Shown piece by piece: positions 7,787 to 16,704 of a stretch of 64,000 nucleotides of DNA. The stretch's first letter is position 1; each line of letters begins with the position of its first letter. Both the position numbers and the translations under genes were made by a program. Where the stretch lies: contig CAYNHQ010000003.1 of assembly GCA_964397255.1 (NCBI GenBank), forward strand, positions 62,001 to 126,000, read 5' to 3'. Source of the DNA: CAYNHQ01 sp964397255 (GTDB taxonomy: Bacteria; Bdellovibrionota_G; JALEGL01; DATDPG01). Under the pieces are notes generated by a model. That model saw only the letters and a list, made by a program, of their open reading frames with translations, did not search any database and had not been told where the DNA came from.

Positions 7787-8587
7787 ATGGCTGACGCAAT
7801 GACGGAATTTAAGAACAAAATGAAAGAGAGTTGGGCGCATTTTGCTCCCATTGAGGTGATGACAACGATCCCGGCGGGGCACCTGGTGGCCTTCTCGGGA
7901 ACTACATCGGGAGAAAAGATTCTCGATGTCGGTTGTGGAACGGGCGTCGTTTCCATCACGGCGGCTCGAAAGGGAGCCAAAGTGACGGGCTTGGATTTAT
8001 CTCCTGCACTCCTTGAACGTGCAAAGGAAAATGCAGCTCTTGCACGGCTGGAAGTTGATTTCAAAGAAGGGGATGTCGAAGCTCTCCCCTACCCGGATGA
8101 CTCGTTCGACAGAGTACTAAGTCAGTTCGGCCATATGTTTGCGCCACAACCTGAAATCGCCATTTCAGAAATGCTTCGAGTTCTTAAGCCTGGCGGAACG
8201 ATTGCTTTTTCGACTTGGCCTCCGGAAATGTTCGTGGGAAAGATGTTCGCATTCACGTCACAATATCTTCCTCCTCCGCCTGTGCCCGTGGTTCCTCCAC
8301 CACAATGGGGAAATCCGGATACGATTCGTGAGCGTTTCGGAGATCGAGTAAGCAATATACTTTTCGAGCGAGAACAAATGAACGTGCCGGCTCTCAGCCC
8401 CCAGCATGCCCGAACCATGTTCGAGAAAAGTGTCGGACCCTTAATTACATTGGTCGAGACCCTAAAAAAGGAACCGGCCAAGCTCGCGAAGTATCAGACT
8501 GAGTACGAGACGCTTATTTCGACGTACATGGATCGCAACACGCTACGACAGCATTTCCTCATGACCCGCGCTCGGAAAAAGAGCTAG
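7787..8587 (+). CDS. Class I SAM-dependent methyltransferase
   Basis: 266-residue cytoplasmic enzyme with a Rossmann-type methyltransferase fold. Motif I is LDVGCGTG (46-53), the acidic residue after beta-2 is in VTGLDLS, followed by GDVEALPYPDDSFD and the post-motif MLRVLKPGG. This is the UbiE/Methyltransf_11 layout. The start is the ATG at 7787 with AGAGGTGG just upstream, not the GTG at 7781. A proline stretch (LPPPPVPVVPPP) separates the fold from a helical C-terminal part. The substrate is unknown. The last four bases overlap the stop of the opposing VOC gene. Confidence 0.85.
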   Translation: MADAMTEFKNKMKESWAHFAPIEVMTTIPAGHLVAFSGTTSGEKILDVGCGTGVVSITAARKGAKVTGLDLSPALLERAKENAALARLEVDFKEGDVEALPYPDDSFDRVLSQFGHMFAPQPEIAISEMLRVLKPGGTIAFSTWPPEMFVGKMFAFTSQYLPPPPVPVVPPPQWGNPDTIRERFGDRVSNILFEREQMNVPALSPQHARTMFEKSVGPLITLVETLKKEPAKLAKYQTEYETLISTYMDRNTLRQHFLMTRARKKS

Positions 8588-9060
8588 CAGTTTTGCTTCG
8601 CCGCCCACTCTTTGTGGCGTTTGGCCATTTCCTGCGGTGGAACATCTTCGATGTGCGTCGCCATCGACCAGCTGTGGCCGAAAGGATCCTTCAGCTTCCC
8701 ATACCGATCGCCCCAAAACATGTTTTGAAGAGGCATTTCTACCTTGGCGCCGGCGGTGGTCGCACGATTAAAGGCAGTATCGACGTCTTTCACGTACAGA
8801 AAGAGTCCCATCGTTGTTCCATTGACGGTCTGCGGTGAGGTGGCCCCCATCTTCGGCATTTCCTCCCCGAGCATCACCATTGAATCGCCGATTTTCAGTT
8901 CAGCGTGCATCACTTTCCCATCCGGCCCCGGCATACGAAATGTTTCCTCCGCGCCAAACGCCGCCTTGTAAAAATCAATCGCCTTAGCTGCATCTCGAAG
9001 GATCAGATAGGGGGTAACCGTGTGATATCCCTTGGGACAAAAATCTACTTTCTTGGACAT
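8584..9060 (-). CDS. VOC/PhnB-like glyoxalase-fold protein
   Basis: 158 residues of the vicinal oxygen chelate fold, PhnB/YdcE-like branch. It begins TPYLILRDAAKAIDFYKAAFGAEE (split here as TPYLILRDAAKAIDFY then KAAFGAEE), followed by HAELKIGDSMVMLG and the second half ending DPFGHSWSMATHIEDV. Proteins of this subgroup are usually small cytoplasmic dimers of unclear substrate. The ATG at 9060 is preceded by GGAGG; further upstream codons lack conservation. It is tail-to-tail with the methyltransferase, sharing a 4-bp CTAG. Confidence 0.88.
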   Translation of the reverse strand: MSKKVDFCPKGYHTVTPYLILRDAAKAIDFYKAAFGAEETFRMPGPDGKVMHAELKIGDSMVMLGEEMPKMGATSPQTVNGTTMGLFLYVKDVDTAFNRATTAGAKVEMPLQNMFWGDRYGKLKDPFGHSWSMATHIEDVPPQEMAKRHKEWAAKQNC

Positions 9061-9126
9061 AAGACCTCCATGAAAAAGTTCGGCTGCCCTATAACAAATT
9101 TGGGGGAGAATGGCTATAGACAAAGG

Positions 9127-10134
9127 TTAGTTCAGATTGACGCCAAGCCAATGGCCGATGAGGTAGGTGACCCCCCCGGCGAAACTCCCGATGAGTAACA
9201 TTCGAACGCCGCTCCAAAGCGCATTGCGGCCAGTAAATAAACTTAAAGAGCTTCCGACACTGAGAAGAGCAATTCCGGTTAAGATACTCGAAATAAGCAG
9301 TGCTCCTGGAATTCGAACTAGAAATGGAAGTAGAGGAATAAATGCGCCGAAACCAAAGGAGACAAATGAAAAGAGTGCGGCCCCCCAAGGAGAACCAAGA
9401 TGATCCGGATTGAGTCCCAATTCCTCACGCGCCAATGTGTCGAGAGCCCGCTTTGGATCCGCGATGATTTTGCTGGCCATCTCTTTTGCCTCTTCGGCCG
9501 GAATGCCTCTCGCTTCATAAATTAGAGACAACTCCCGTGCTTCTTCTTCCGGATATTCCTCGATCTCTTCTTTCTCAAGGTGGATCTGATATTCGAACAG
9601 CTCGCGCTGAGAACGAACCGACACGTACTCTCCCGCACTCATGGAAAAAGCTCCCGCCAGAAGCCCCGCGATACCGGAAAGTAAAACCATATCGGGGTCA
9701 GCCGTGGCTCCGGCAATACCGAAGATGAGGCTCGCATTTGAAATGAGACCATCGTTTACTCCAAAGACGGCAGCCCGAAGATTTCCTCCACCGGTGAGCG
9801 AACGATGCCGTTTTTCATCGTGGGGATAGGCCGGTGAAGTATAAACGGAGAGCCCTCTCACTTTCATCGCCGCCAGAACTGGAAGCATGGCGCGAGGACC
9901 CAAAGCGCGAAGGGCGGACACGACCATTCGAACACGAAAGGTCGGAATATATTCCGGCTCTTTTGTATTTCCTTGATTCATTTTCGAAAACCAAACAGAG
10001 GCCTGGCGATCGGCGGCTTCCTCCATCGACCGAAAGAGTACTTCGCGTGAATTTCCTTTTTCCAAGTTCGCCATCTGGCGATAGAGGTAGGCCGACTGCT
10101 TCTCTTCTCTCCAACTTTCACTTGCGTCGGACAT
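9127..10134 (-). CDS. VIT1/CCC1-family iron/manganese transporter with N-terminal ferritin-like domain
   Basis: 335-residue inner-membrane protein. The N-terminal 100 residues (YLYRQMANLEKGNSREVLF, then MEEAADRQASVW) look like a ferritin/rubrerythrin-type helical domain. They are followed by a VIT1/CCC1 transporter: GVNDGLISNASLIFGIAGA, SAGEYVSVRSQRELFE, a cytosolic acidic loop (EKEEIEEYPEEEA), and three further hydrophobic helices. Fusions of this architecture (MbfA-like) export iron. The role inferred here is protection against excess iron or manganese. The start overlaps the 3' end of the upstream hypothetical gene by 17 bases, so the two are probably co-transcribed. Confidence 0.9.
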   Translation of the reverse strand: MSDASESWREEKQSAYLYRQMANLEKGNSREVLFRSMEEAADRQASVWFSKMNQGNTKEPEYIPTFRVRMVVSALRALGPRAMLPVLAAMKVRGLSVYTSPAYPHDEKRHRSLTGGGNLRAAVFGVNDGLISNASLIFGIAGATADPDMVLLSGIAGLLAGAFSMSAGEYVSVRSQRELFEYQIHLEKEEIEEYPEEEARELSLIYEARGIPAEEAKEMASKIIADPKRALDTLAREELGLNPDHLGSPWGAALFSFVSFGFGAFIPLLPFLVRIPGALLISSILTGIALLSVGSSLSLFTGRNALWSGVRMLLIGSFAGGVTYLIGHWLGVNLN

Positions 10135-10681
10135 CCGGACCCTTTCGTTTTCCTCTCTTGCGCCCCTTTCCTTTCCTCATTCGATGCTTTTTTTCTGGCA
10201 CGGGGGGGCGCGGTGGAAGCAGGTACTCAGCCACAAAAACATATTCCCCGACTCTCTTTCCATTTTTGGGCAGAGGCTCCTCGGGATTTTCGGGTTTAAG
10301 CACGACAATTCTTCGAAGATACTTCGCATGCTCACGATCCACGACGTCTAACGCTTGCGAAGCGAGCGCGAGTTTATCATCTGGCCATTGGAACTTTTCT
10401 TTCATCCGAAGCGTGAGAGGTTCTTGTATTTGACCCAAAAGGTCATTCCACTCTTTGATCCTCTGTTCCCTTTCAGCGTTTTTCCGGGCCATTATTTCGA
10501 CATACCGTTCATCGGGGGTCTTGATGTGATCGTCCGGGGGGTTCGGCGCTTCCATCACCACGGGTGTTGCCGGCGGGACAGTCTGGCTCCGGTTTTCCTT
10601 CCTCTTCGCTTGAACGAGTTCATATCGCCATTGGTAGGCTTCCCGCAGCGGATAACCCGAAAATTCCGTGAACGTTTTCAC
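10118..10681 (-). CDS. Hypothetical protein with basic C-terminal tail
   Basis: 187 residues from a GTG start at 10681 without a clear ribosome site. No domain is recognised. The N-terminal half is polar, with a helical segment (ERYVEIMARKNAEREQRI). The middle has VGEYVFVAEYLLPPRPPVP. The last 25 residues are almost all Lys/Arg/Gly (KKHRMRKGKGRKRGKRKG), which suggests nucleic-acid binding or an acidic partner. It overlaps the start of the VIT/ferritin gene by 17 bases, which argues that it is a real gene. Confidence 0.6.
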   Translation of the reverse strand: MKTFTEFSGYPLREAYQWRYELVQAKRKENRSQTVPPATPVVMEAPNPPDDHIKTPDERYVEIMARKNAEREQRIKEWNDLLGQIQEPLTLRMKEKFQWPDDKLALASQALDVVDREHAKYLRRIVVLKPENPEEPLPKNGKRVGEYVFVAEYLLPPRPPVPEKKHRMRKGKGRKRGKRKGPDVRRK

Positions 10682-10754
10682 GGGCGTCTATGTACCACAT
10701 TGGCTTCATTAGGCACGTTGCCAGAAGGTCAGAAGGAGAGCAATCTAGAGATCG

Positions 10755-11837
10755 ATGGGCGAAAGTTTTCAGGGCCGCGGGTCGGTTACAAATCCTGTGG
10801 GACGATTTGAAGCGTTTGAAACGGAAAGGATCGACGACGGCTGGTGGCAGGAAGAGGAGGCCCATCGTCTTCCCACCATCGTCAGCCCGGTTCAAAGTCG
10901 AACGATTATATCCAGAAATGACTCCCCCGATATTCCCTTCGATCAATCGATTAATCCCTACCAGGGTTGCGAGCACGGGTGCTCGTATTGTTTCGCACGC
11001 CCATCCCACGCCTATCTCAATCTTTCGCCGGGGATCGATTTTGAAACGAGAATTTTTGCGAAAACCAATGCTGTGGAACTTCTTCGAAAAGAGCTTTCTC
11101 GCAAAGGGTACATCTGCAGTCCTATTGCCCTCGGAACAAACACAGATCCATACCAACCGGTCGAGCGAACTCGCAAAATTACAAGGGATATTCTGGAACT
11201 TCTTTGGGAATGCCGGCATCCCCTTACGATCGTAACGAAATCGGGCCTGGTCCTTCGAGATCTAGATTTACTCACGAAACTCGCAGAAAAGAATCTCGTT
11301 CGAGTTTGCATTTCCATTACCACTCTTCGAGCGGACCTTGCGCGCAATATGGAACCTCGGGCGGCCTCCCCGGAACGTAGACTCGACACCCTACGTGCAC
11401 TGAGCCTGCGCGGTATTCCTTGTGGAGTATTGGCTTCCCCTATGATTCCAGCACTCAATGATGTAGAACTTGAAGTAATACTTGAGGCTTCATCTAGGGC
11501 GGGGGCCTCTTTTGCGAATTACATTTTGGTTCGACTTGCCCTCGAATTGAAGGAGATCTTTTCCGCCTGGTTAGATGCGCATTATCCCGACCGAAAAGAA
11601 CATGTACTGAATTTGATTCGTAACTCGCGCGAGGGAGCGCTTCATCAAAACGAGTTCGGAACCCGCATGAGGGGAACAGGACCCTATGCGGACCTTCTTC
11701 AAAAGCGATTTGAACTAGCTCAGAGACGCTTTGAATTGGATCGAGAAATCCCGCCGCTCGATTTGATTCAGTTTCGACCGCCCAAACGCCCCACTTCACA
11801 ATTGTCTTTCTTCAATGATCAAGGAAACGCCGAATGA
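10755..11837 (+). CDS. PA0069/Rv2578c-family radical SAM protein
   Basis: 360-residue [4Fe-4S] radical SAM enzyme of the spore-photoproduct-lyase-like branch. The cluster motif is CEHGCSYCF (C-x3-C-x2-C), followed by ALGTNTDPYQPVE and VTKSGLVLRDLDLL. All are diagnostic of the PA0069/Rv2578c family. The reaction of this family is not established; similarity to SPL suggests a nucleic-acid or nucleotide substrate. The stop overlaps the ATG of the next gene (ATGA), so the two are translationally coupled. Confidence 0.92.
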   Translation: MGESFQGRGSVTNPVGRFEAFETERIDDGWWQEEEAHRLPTIVSPVQSRTIISRNDSPDIPFDQSINPYQGCEHGCSYCFARPSHAYLNLSPGIDFETRIFAKTNAVELLRKELSRKGYICSPIALGTNTDPYQPVERTRKITRDILELLWECRHPLTIVTKSGLVLRDLDLLTKLAEKNLVRVCISITTLRADLARNMEPRAASPERRLDTLRALSLRGIPCGVLASPMIPALNDVELEVILEASSRAGASFANYILVRLALELKEIFSAWLDAHYPDRKEHVLNLIRNSREGALHQNEFGTRMRGTGPYADLLQKRFELAQRRFELDREIPPLDLIQFRPPKRPTSQLSFFNDQGNAE

Positions 11838-12394
11838 TCTGCCCCAAATGCCGTACAACCATGCGACTTTCGCCGGGGAAGAATCCTGAATATGTCTGTG
11901 GCGGCTGCGGCACTCGGAGACCCGCTTCAAAAAGCTCCACCCCCGCCGAGCCCCACATAGAAGCATTTACTCCACCCGAGGAGAAACCGAAGGTGGAGCG
12001 TCCACCGGAACCCCCAGCGCCCATCGAAGAACCGATCATCGATGAAAAGGAATTCGAAAGACCAAAGCCGACGCCCAAAATCTCAGGTTCGAAGAAGAAG
12101 GGTCGAGCTTCCGCCCCTCCCAAATCGACGGAACCCCCGGAAATCACGATTCCCCCCAAACCGATTGCCAAGCCACCCGAACCCCCTAAACCAGCCCCTC
12201 CCCCGCTGCCGAAACCAGACCGGACAAGGGAACTTAAACGACTCGCAGATATACGTCGGACCGTAACAGATGCGGTTCTTCGTTTACGCAAAACGGAAAA
12301 CGATGTGAAAGAAATGCTTCGCGGAACCACTGCGGAGCTTGAAGCCTTGCAACTTTCAATCGATGAGCTCGAAGAGTGGATCAAAAAACCTTAG
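11834..12394 (+). CDS. Zinc-ribbon, proline-rich hypothetical protein coupled to radical SAM gene
   Basis: 186 residues. The N-terminus is a zinc ribbon (MICPKCRTTM, then CGGCGTRR). It is followed by about 90 residues extremely rich in Pro, Glu and Lys (for example EKPKVERPPEPPAPIEEP), and a C-terminal coiled-coil-like helix (RELKRLADIRRTVTDAVLRL). The proline section is probably an extended linker between a nucleic-acid- or protein-binding ribbon and an oligomerising helix. Its start codon overlaps the radical SAM stop. The protein is not a known family to me; a partner role for the radical SAM enzyme is inferred from coupling only. Confidence 0.7.
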   Translation: MICPKCRTTMRLSPGKNPEYVCGGCGTRRPASKSSTPAEPHIEAFTPPEEKPKVERPPEPPAPIEEPIIDEKEFERPKPTPKISGSKKKGRASAPPKSTEPPEITIPPKPIAKPPEPPKPAPPPLPKPDRTRELKRLADIRRTVTDAVLRLRKTENDVKEMLRGTTAELEALQLSIDELEEWIKKP

Positions 12395-12465
12395 AAGAAG
12401 GAACCGAGTGGCTGGTTGGCGAACGCTTTCGTGGATTGAATCTCCCCTGCCGGATTGGGCGAGAA

Positions 12466-13347
12466 CTACTTTGTAATCTCGATGCGCCAGGTTCCGTCGC
12501 CGGCGATGCCGAATTTTTTTGCGAAGTCTCCTTCATTAATAGCGAGAGCGAGAGAAAGAAGACTGTTTTTATAGAGAAGGGGTTTTCCGACAGGTACATC
12601 TCCGAACGTATTCACATAGGGTATTTTTAAGTTTCGTTCCGGCTTTCCTTCTGCGGTTAACTTGACATGAAGCGTTTCGCCGATTTTGAGGCGAAAGGCT
12701 TCGATGAATTCTAAAGAAATATTCGTCCAGGCATTTCCATAGGCGGGATCGAGAATCTCAATCGTTCCGATCAATTGATTCCTTTCCATTCTCGCTTTCT
12801 CATAAGGCAATTTCACGAGCGCGCCTTCGAGCTTTTCACCCACCTGATCGAACGAAATCCTTCCCGAAGCCAAGAGTGCGGCCGTATGGGAAAAAAGATC
12901 ACGGCCATCAAACGTATACGAGCCCGCAACTCCTTTGCGCCTGAATTTTCTGTCATTGATGACGCGCGCGGATTCGATTCCCACTCGATCGTCAACCAAG
13001 GTAAGTGTCCCATTGTCCGGAGTGACGAAGAACATCCCATTTTTAGATTTAGCGACAATGGGTTTTCGATTCGTCCCAACTCCTGGGTCGACCACAATGA
13101 CGAAGATGGTCCCCTGTGGCCAATAGGGAGCCGTCTGAACCAACCGATATCCACCCTCCCAAATGTTATAGGGGGGGATATCATGCGTAAGATCCGAGAC
13201 CTTTATTTCCGGATCGACGGAAGCGATGACGCCTCGCATGGCGCTCACGGCGCCATCTTTCAGTCCAAAATCCGTTTCCAAAACGATGGCCGGTTTTGCA
13301 TGCGCCGCGGCTGAAAACAAAAGTAAGAAATAAAATATTTGTTTCAC
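12466..13347 (-). CDS. Exported SAM hydrolase (DUF62, SAM hydroxide adenosyltransferase family)
   Basis: 293 residues. Homologues use water to split S-adenosylmethionine into adenosine and methionine and are related to fluorinase/chlorinase. The family motifs are present: LETDFGLKDG with the SAM-binding Asp, DPGVGTNRKP, TPDNGTLT and YTFDGRDLFSHTAALL. The C-terminal beta domain follows. A classic signal peptide (MKQIFYFLLLFSAAAHA) precedes the mature start, which is unusual for an enzyme whose known substrate is cytoplasmic. The start is a GTG at 13347. The gene is divergent from the SufA/SufT-like gene. Confidence 0.9.
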   Translation of the reverse strand: MKQIFYFLLLFSAAAHAKPAIVLETDFGLKDGAVSAMRGVIASVDPEIKVSDLTHDIPPYNIWEGGYRLVQTAPYWPQGTIFVIVVDPGVGTNRKPIVAKSKNGMFFVTPDNGTLTLVDDRVGIESARVINDRKFRRKGVAGSYTFDGRDLFSHTAALLASGRISFDQVGEKLEGALVKLPYEKARMERNQLIGTIEILDPAYGNAWTNISLEFIEAFRLKIGETLHVKLTAEGKPERNLKIPYVNTFGDVPVGKPLLYKNSLLSLALAINEGDFAKKFGIAGDGTWRIEITK

Positions 13348-13401
13348 CTGGTTAGGCTACCCATTGACGTGAGGGGATCAACCTTTTATACGACCGAGCC
13401 G

Positions 13402-14016
13402 ATGATTACGTTTACAGATGCCGCAAAAGCGAAAGTCGCGGAATTTCTAAAGGCTTCCGGAAAAGAGGGACTCTCACTTCGAATTCTGATTCAGAGCCGA
13501 ACGGCGAAGGGTTTTACATATCAATTCGGTCTCGAGGACTGGAAGGAAGAACGTCCAGATGATCTGACGATCCGCGAAGGAGGATTCGCCACGCGTCTGG
13601 ATTCTGACACAGCTAAGTTTATCCGTGGTTCTGTCGTTGATTGGGCCATAAAAGACGGTGCCGCGGGTTTTGTCGTCCAAAATCCAAACTCCCCTCTGCC
13701 CACTGGAACTCCGGAAGAACTCAAGATGGAAATTATCGAAGCGATTAAAACGATTTTCGATCCGGAAATTCCCCGCGTGAATATCTACGACCTCGGCTTA
13801 ATTTATGATGTCACTGTGGCGGAGGATCGAAAGGCGACGATTCAAATGACTCTGACGGCCCCCAATTGCCCGGCCGCAGAGCAGCTCCCGGCGGAAGTTC
13901 AGATGAAAAGCAAAGCCGTGCCCGGCATCGTCGACGCCAAAGTGGATCTGGTCTTCGATCCCCCCTGGCATACTGACATGATGTCTGAGGCCGCTAAGCT
14001 CGAACTTAATTTATGA
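13402..14016 (+). CDS. Cysteine-poor A-type carrier-like domain fused to MIP18/SufT domain
   Basis: 204 residues. Residues 1-95 resemble HesB/IscA scaffolds (MITFTDAAKAKVAEFL, later FIRGSVVDWAIKDGAAGFVV then QNPNSP). All three cluster-binding cysteines of that family are absent: the first is replaced in SRTAKGFTY, and the C-terminal CGCG is missing. Residues 108-204 are a DUF59/MIP18/PaaD-like domain with DPEIPRVNIYDLGLIYDV and the conserved TAPNCPAAEQLP, which holds the only cysteine in the protein. DUF59 proteins assist Fe-S cluster transfer, so a role in Fe-S maturation is likely. I took the ATG at 13402 because longer frames run into the divergent gene. It overlaps srkA by four bases. Confidence 0.85.
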   Translation: MITFTDAAKAKVAEFLKASGKEGLSLRILIQSRTAKGFTYQFGLEDWKEERPDDLTIREGGFATRLDSDTAKFIRGSVVDWAIKDGAAGFVVQNPNSPLPTGTPEELKMEIIEAIKTIFDPEIPRVNIYDLGLIYDVTVAEDRKATIQMTLTAPNCPAAEQLPAEVQMKSKAVPGIVDAKVDLVFDPPWHTDMMSEAAKLELNL

Positions 14017-15011
14017 CGGAGTTTTTTTTCGAGCTAACGCCCGAGCGAGTTCTCGCGGCTGCAGAAGCCTCGGGCCTGCGATGCAATGGGCGCTGTTTGG
14101 CTCTCAATAGTTATGAAAATCGGGTCTATGAGCTGGAACTTGAAGAAGACGAGACCAATGAAAAACTCCACCCGATTGCACGAAAAAGAGTCGCCAAGTT
14201 TTATCGCCCCGGCCGATGGAACCGAAAGCAAATTTTGGAAGAGCATCAATTTTTGCTGGACCTGAAGGAGAATGAAATCCCTGTTGTGGCTCCGTTGGTG
14301 TTCCGAGATGGATCGACGCTTCAAGAAATGAAAGATGCAAAAATTTGGTATGCTTTGTTTCCAAAAGTAGGAGGAAGAATTCCCGACGAGCTCGACGATG
14401 AACAGCTTCATTGGATCGGTCGGCTTCTGGCTCGGATTCATTCCGTGGGCGCATCGAAAGAATCTCGACATCGAATGACACTTACCCCCGACACCTATGG
14501 TCGCATGAATCTCGCTTTTTTACTTAAAGAGAATTGGATCGTCGAAGAGTTTCGTGAACGCTATGAAAAAGCCGTGAAGGAAATCTGCAACTTGGCGGAT
14601 CCGCTGTTTAAGAGGCTCCTCATGCAGAGAATTCATGGAGATTGTCATTTGGGAAATTTGCTATGGGGCGCCGAGGGCCCATTCTTTCTCGACTTCGACG
14701 ACATGCTTCGGGGACCTCCGGTCCAAGATTTTTGGCTCCTCATCCCCGGCCGGGATGAAGAGGCGAAAGCAAAACTGGAGGTTCTGCTCGAAGGATATGA
14801 AGAAATGCGCTCTTTCGATCGTTCCACACTGAAATTGATTGAAATCCTTCGCGCTCTCCGCTTCGTTCACTTTTCTGCTTGGCTAGCGCGCAGATGGAAA
14901 GACCCCGCCTTCCCGCGCGCCTTCCCCGAATTCAATACGCTTCAATATTGGCGCGATCGCACCACCGACCTCGAACAACAGCTTGCATTGATTCAGGATG
15001 AAATCACCTGA
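14013..15011 (+). CDS. srkA: SrkA/YihE-like stress response protein kinase
   Basis: 332 residues with an aminoglycoside-phosphotransferase-like kinase fold. NSYENRVYELE lies near the nucleotide loop, the conserved VAKFYRPGRW carries the ATP lysine, the catalytic loop is HGDCHLGN, and FLDFDDMLRGP is the metal-binding segment. FYRPGRW and HGDCHxGN are typical of SrkA (YihE), a Ser/Thr kinase linked in E. coli to survival under stress. The first codon overlaps the stop of the upstream fusion protein. The last 19 bases overlap the opposing SulP gene. Confidence 0.92.
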   Translation: MTEFFFELTPERVLAAAEASGLRCNGRCLALNSYENRVYELELEEDETNEKLHPIARKRVAKFYRPGRWNRKQILEEHQFLLDLKENEIPVVAPLVFRDGSTLQEMKDAKIWYALFPKVGGRIPDELDDEQLHWIGRLLARIHSVGASKESRHRMTLTPDTYGRMNLAFLLKENWIVEEFRERYEKAVKEICNLADPLFKRLLMQRIHGDCHLGNLLWGAEGPFFLDFDDMLRGPPVQDFWLLIPGRDEEAKAKLEVLLEGYEEMRSFDRSTLKLIEILRALRFVHFSAWLARRWKDPAFPRAFPEFNTLQYWRDRTTDLEQQLALIQDEIT

Positions 15012-16702
15012 TTGGCACGAGCCAGCGCGGCATCGAGGGACGGCACTACATTTTCCGCCCCCAACACTTCCAACATTCCGGCACGGCTCAAAGCATAGCG
15101 AGGCTGGGGAGCAAGACCTTCGATGATCAATTGCGTACGCGCCCCTGCGCAGCTCTTTCGAAGTTCTTTGAGCGCCTGAATTCCGGATGCGTCCATCGCA
15201 TGCACATGCCGAAGTCGTAGAATCAATACCTTGGGGGGATCTTTTCCAATCCGAAGATTGTCCCGTATGCGCGAGGCCACACCAAAGAAGAAAGCTCCTT
15301 CCGCTTCGTAGATATCCACTTCTTCGGGAATGGTCCTTCTTGTTATCGAATCCTTTTGCTGGTGCAGAGTCTCCTCATCCACAGGCGATTGAATTTCGCG
15401 GGTTACTTCTCGGATCGTTGTCACATCGGTCATACGTTTCATGAAGGACAACATCGCCAGTAGCATCCCTACTTGAACCGCTACGGTCAGGTCCACCAAG
15501 ATGGTAAGAAAAAATGTGACAAGCAAGACCACCACATCCATTTTGGGAGCACGCAGGAGCGATCGAAAGGCATGCCACTCGCTCATGTAATACGAAACAA
15601 TAATCAATATTGCTGCGAGAACAGCCATCGGAATGTAGGCGGCCCATCTTCCGAAGACCAACATAATGAGAAAAAGTGTCGCGGAATGAATGATGCCGGC
15701 CATCGGAGTGCGGCCTCCGTTTTTGACATTCGTTGCCGTTCGAGCAATCGCCCCGGTTGCAGGAATTCCCCCGAAAAGAGGAGTCATTATGTTTGCGAAA
15801 CCCTGTGCGATGAGTTCGGTGTTTGAGCGATGCCTTCCTTCTATCATTCCGTCCGCCACCGTAGCGGAAAGAAGAGATTCTATGGCTCCCAGCATGGCCA
15901 CCGTAAAAGCGGGTGCGACCAGTCTTCGAATTTCCTGAAACGACTCAAGACGCGGCCATGAAAAAGGAGGGAGCCCGGTCGGAATTGCGCCGAAGCGCGA
16001 GCCAATCGTTTCAATCGGAATATGAAGAAAATAGACTAGGGGCGTGACCAAAAGGATCGCGATGATCGACCCCGGTATTTTTCGGTTGATCTTCGGCCAA
16101 ACCATCAAGATCAACAGTGAAAAAATTCCGACGGAGAGCGTGGCGGGGTCAATCGTATCGATGGAATGAAAGTAGACATTCCACTTTCCTACGAAATCGG
16201 CGGGGAGCGGGGGCGTAGCCATTCCAAAGAAATCTTTGATTTGCGATGAAAAAATAATGGCCGCAATTCCAGCGGTAAAACCCACCGTGAGTGGATAGGG
16301 AATGAATTTGATGATCGTTCCGAGGCGGAGAATCCCCATCAGGACTAAAATGGCCCCCGCCATAGCCGTGCAAAGAATCAGACCGTCGATGCCATAACGC
16401 TGAACGATGCCGTATACGATGACGACAAACGCTCCCGTGGGCCCTCCGATCTGAACGCGTGAGCCTCCCAATGCCGAGATTAAAAAACCTGCAATAACCG
16501 CGGTGGTAAGGCCGCGATCGGGAGTCACCCCTGACGCAATGGCGAATGCGATCGCCAGAGGAAGGGCGACAATTCCGACAATGACACCTGCGGAAAGATC
16601 GTTCCAAAATTGGCCGGATGAGTAGGATTGGATGGTCGTCCAAAACTTGGGAGCAAAAATGGATTCCGCTTCCGGCTGTTTTTTAGACGACGTGGAAGGC
16701 AA
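14993..16702 (-). CDS. SulP-family anion transporter with STAS domain
   Basis: 569-residue inner-membrane transporter. About 12 hydrophobic segments span residues 28-430, beginning FWNDLSAGVIVGIVALPLAI with SGVTPDRGLTTAVIAGF and the SulP pattern GGSRVQIGGPTGAF. A cytoplasmic STAS domain follows (about 465-560; VLILRLRHVHAMDASGIQAL). Relatives carry sulfate, bicarbonate or other anions; the substrate is not readable from sequence. It starts two bases after the stop of the histone gene, so the two form an operon. Confidence 0.93.
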   Translation of the reverse strand: MPSTSSKKQPEAESIFAPKFWTTIQSYSSGQFWNDLSAGVIVGIVALPLAIAFAIASGVTPDRGLTTAVIAGFLISALGGSRVQIGGPTGAFVVIVYGIVQRYGIDGLILCTAMAGAILVLMGILRLGTIIKFIPYPLTVGFTAGIAAIIFSSQIKDFFGMATPPLPADFVGKWNVYFHSIDTIDPATLSVGIFSLLILMVWPKINRKIPGSIIAILLVTPLVYFLHIPIETIGSRFGAIPTGLPPFSWPRLESFQEIRRLVAPAFTVAMLGAIESLLSATVADGMIEGRHRSNTELIAQGFANIMTPLFGGIPATGAIARTATNVKNGGRTPMAGIIHSATLFLIMLVFGRWAAYIPMAVLAAILIIVSYYMSEWHAFRSLLRAPKMDVVVLLVTFFLTILVDLTVAVQVGMLLAMLSFMKRMTDVTTIREVTREIQSPVDEETLHQQKDSITRRTIPEEVDIYEAEGAFFFGVASRIRDNLRIGKDPPKVLILRLRHVHAMDASGIQALKELRKSCAGARTQLIIEGLAPQPRYALSRAGMLEVLGAENVVPSLDAALARANQVISS

Positions 16703-16704
16703 TT

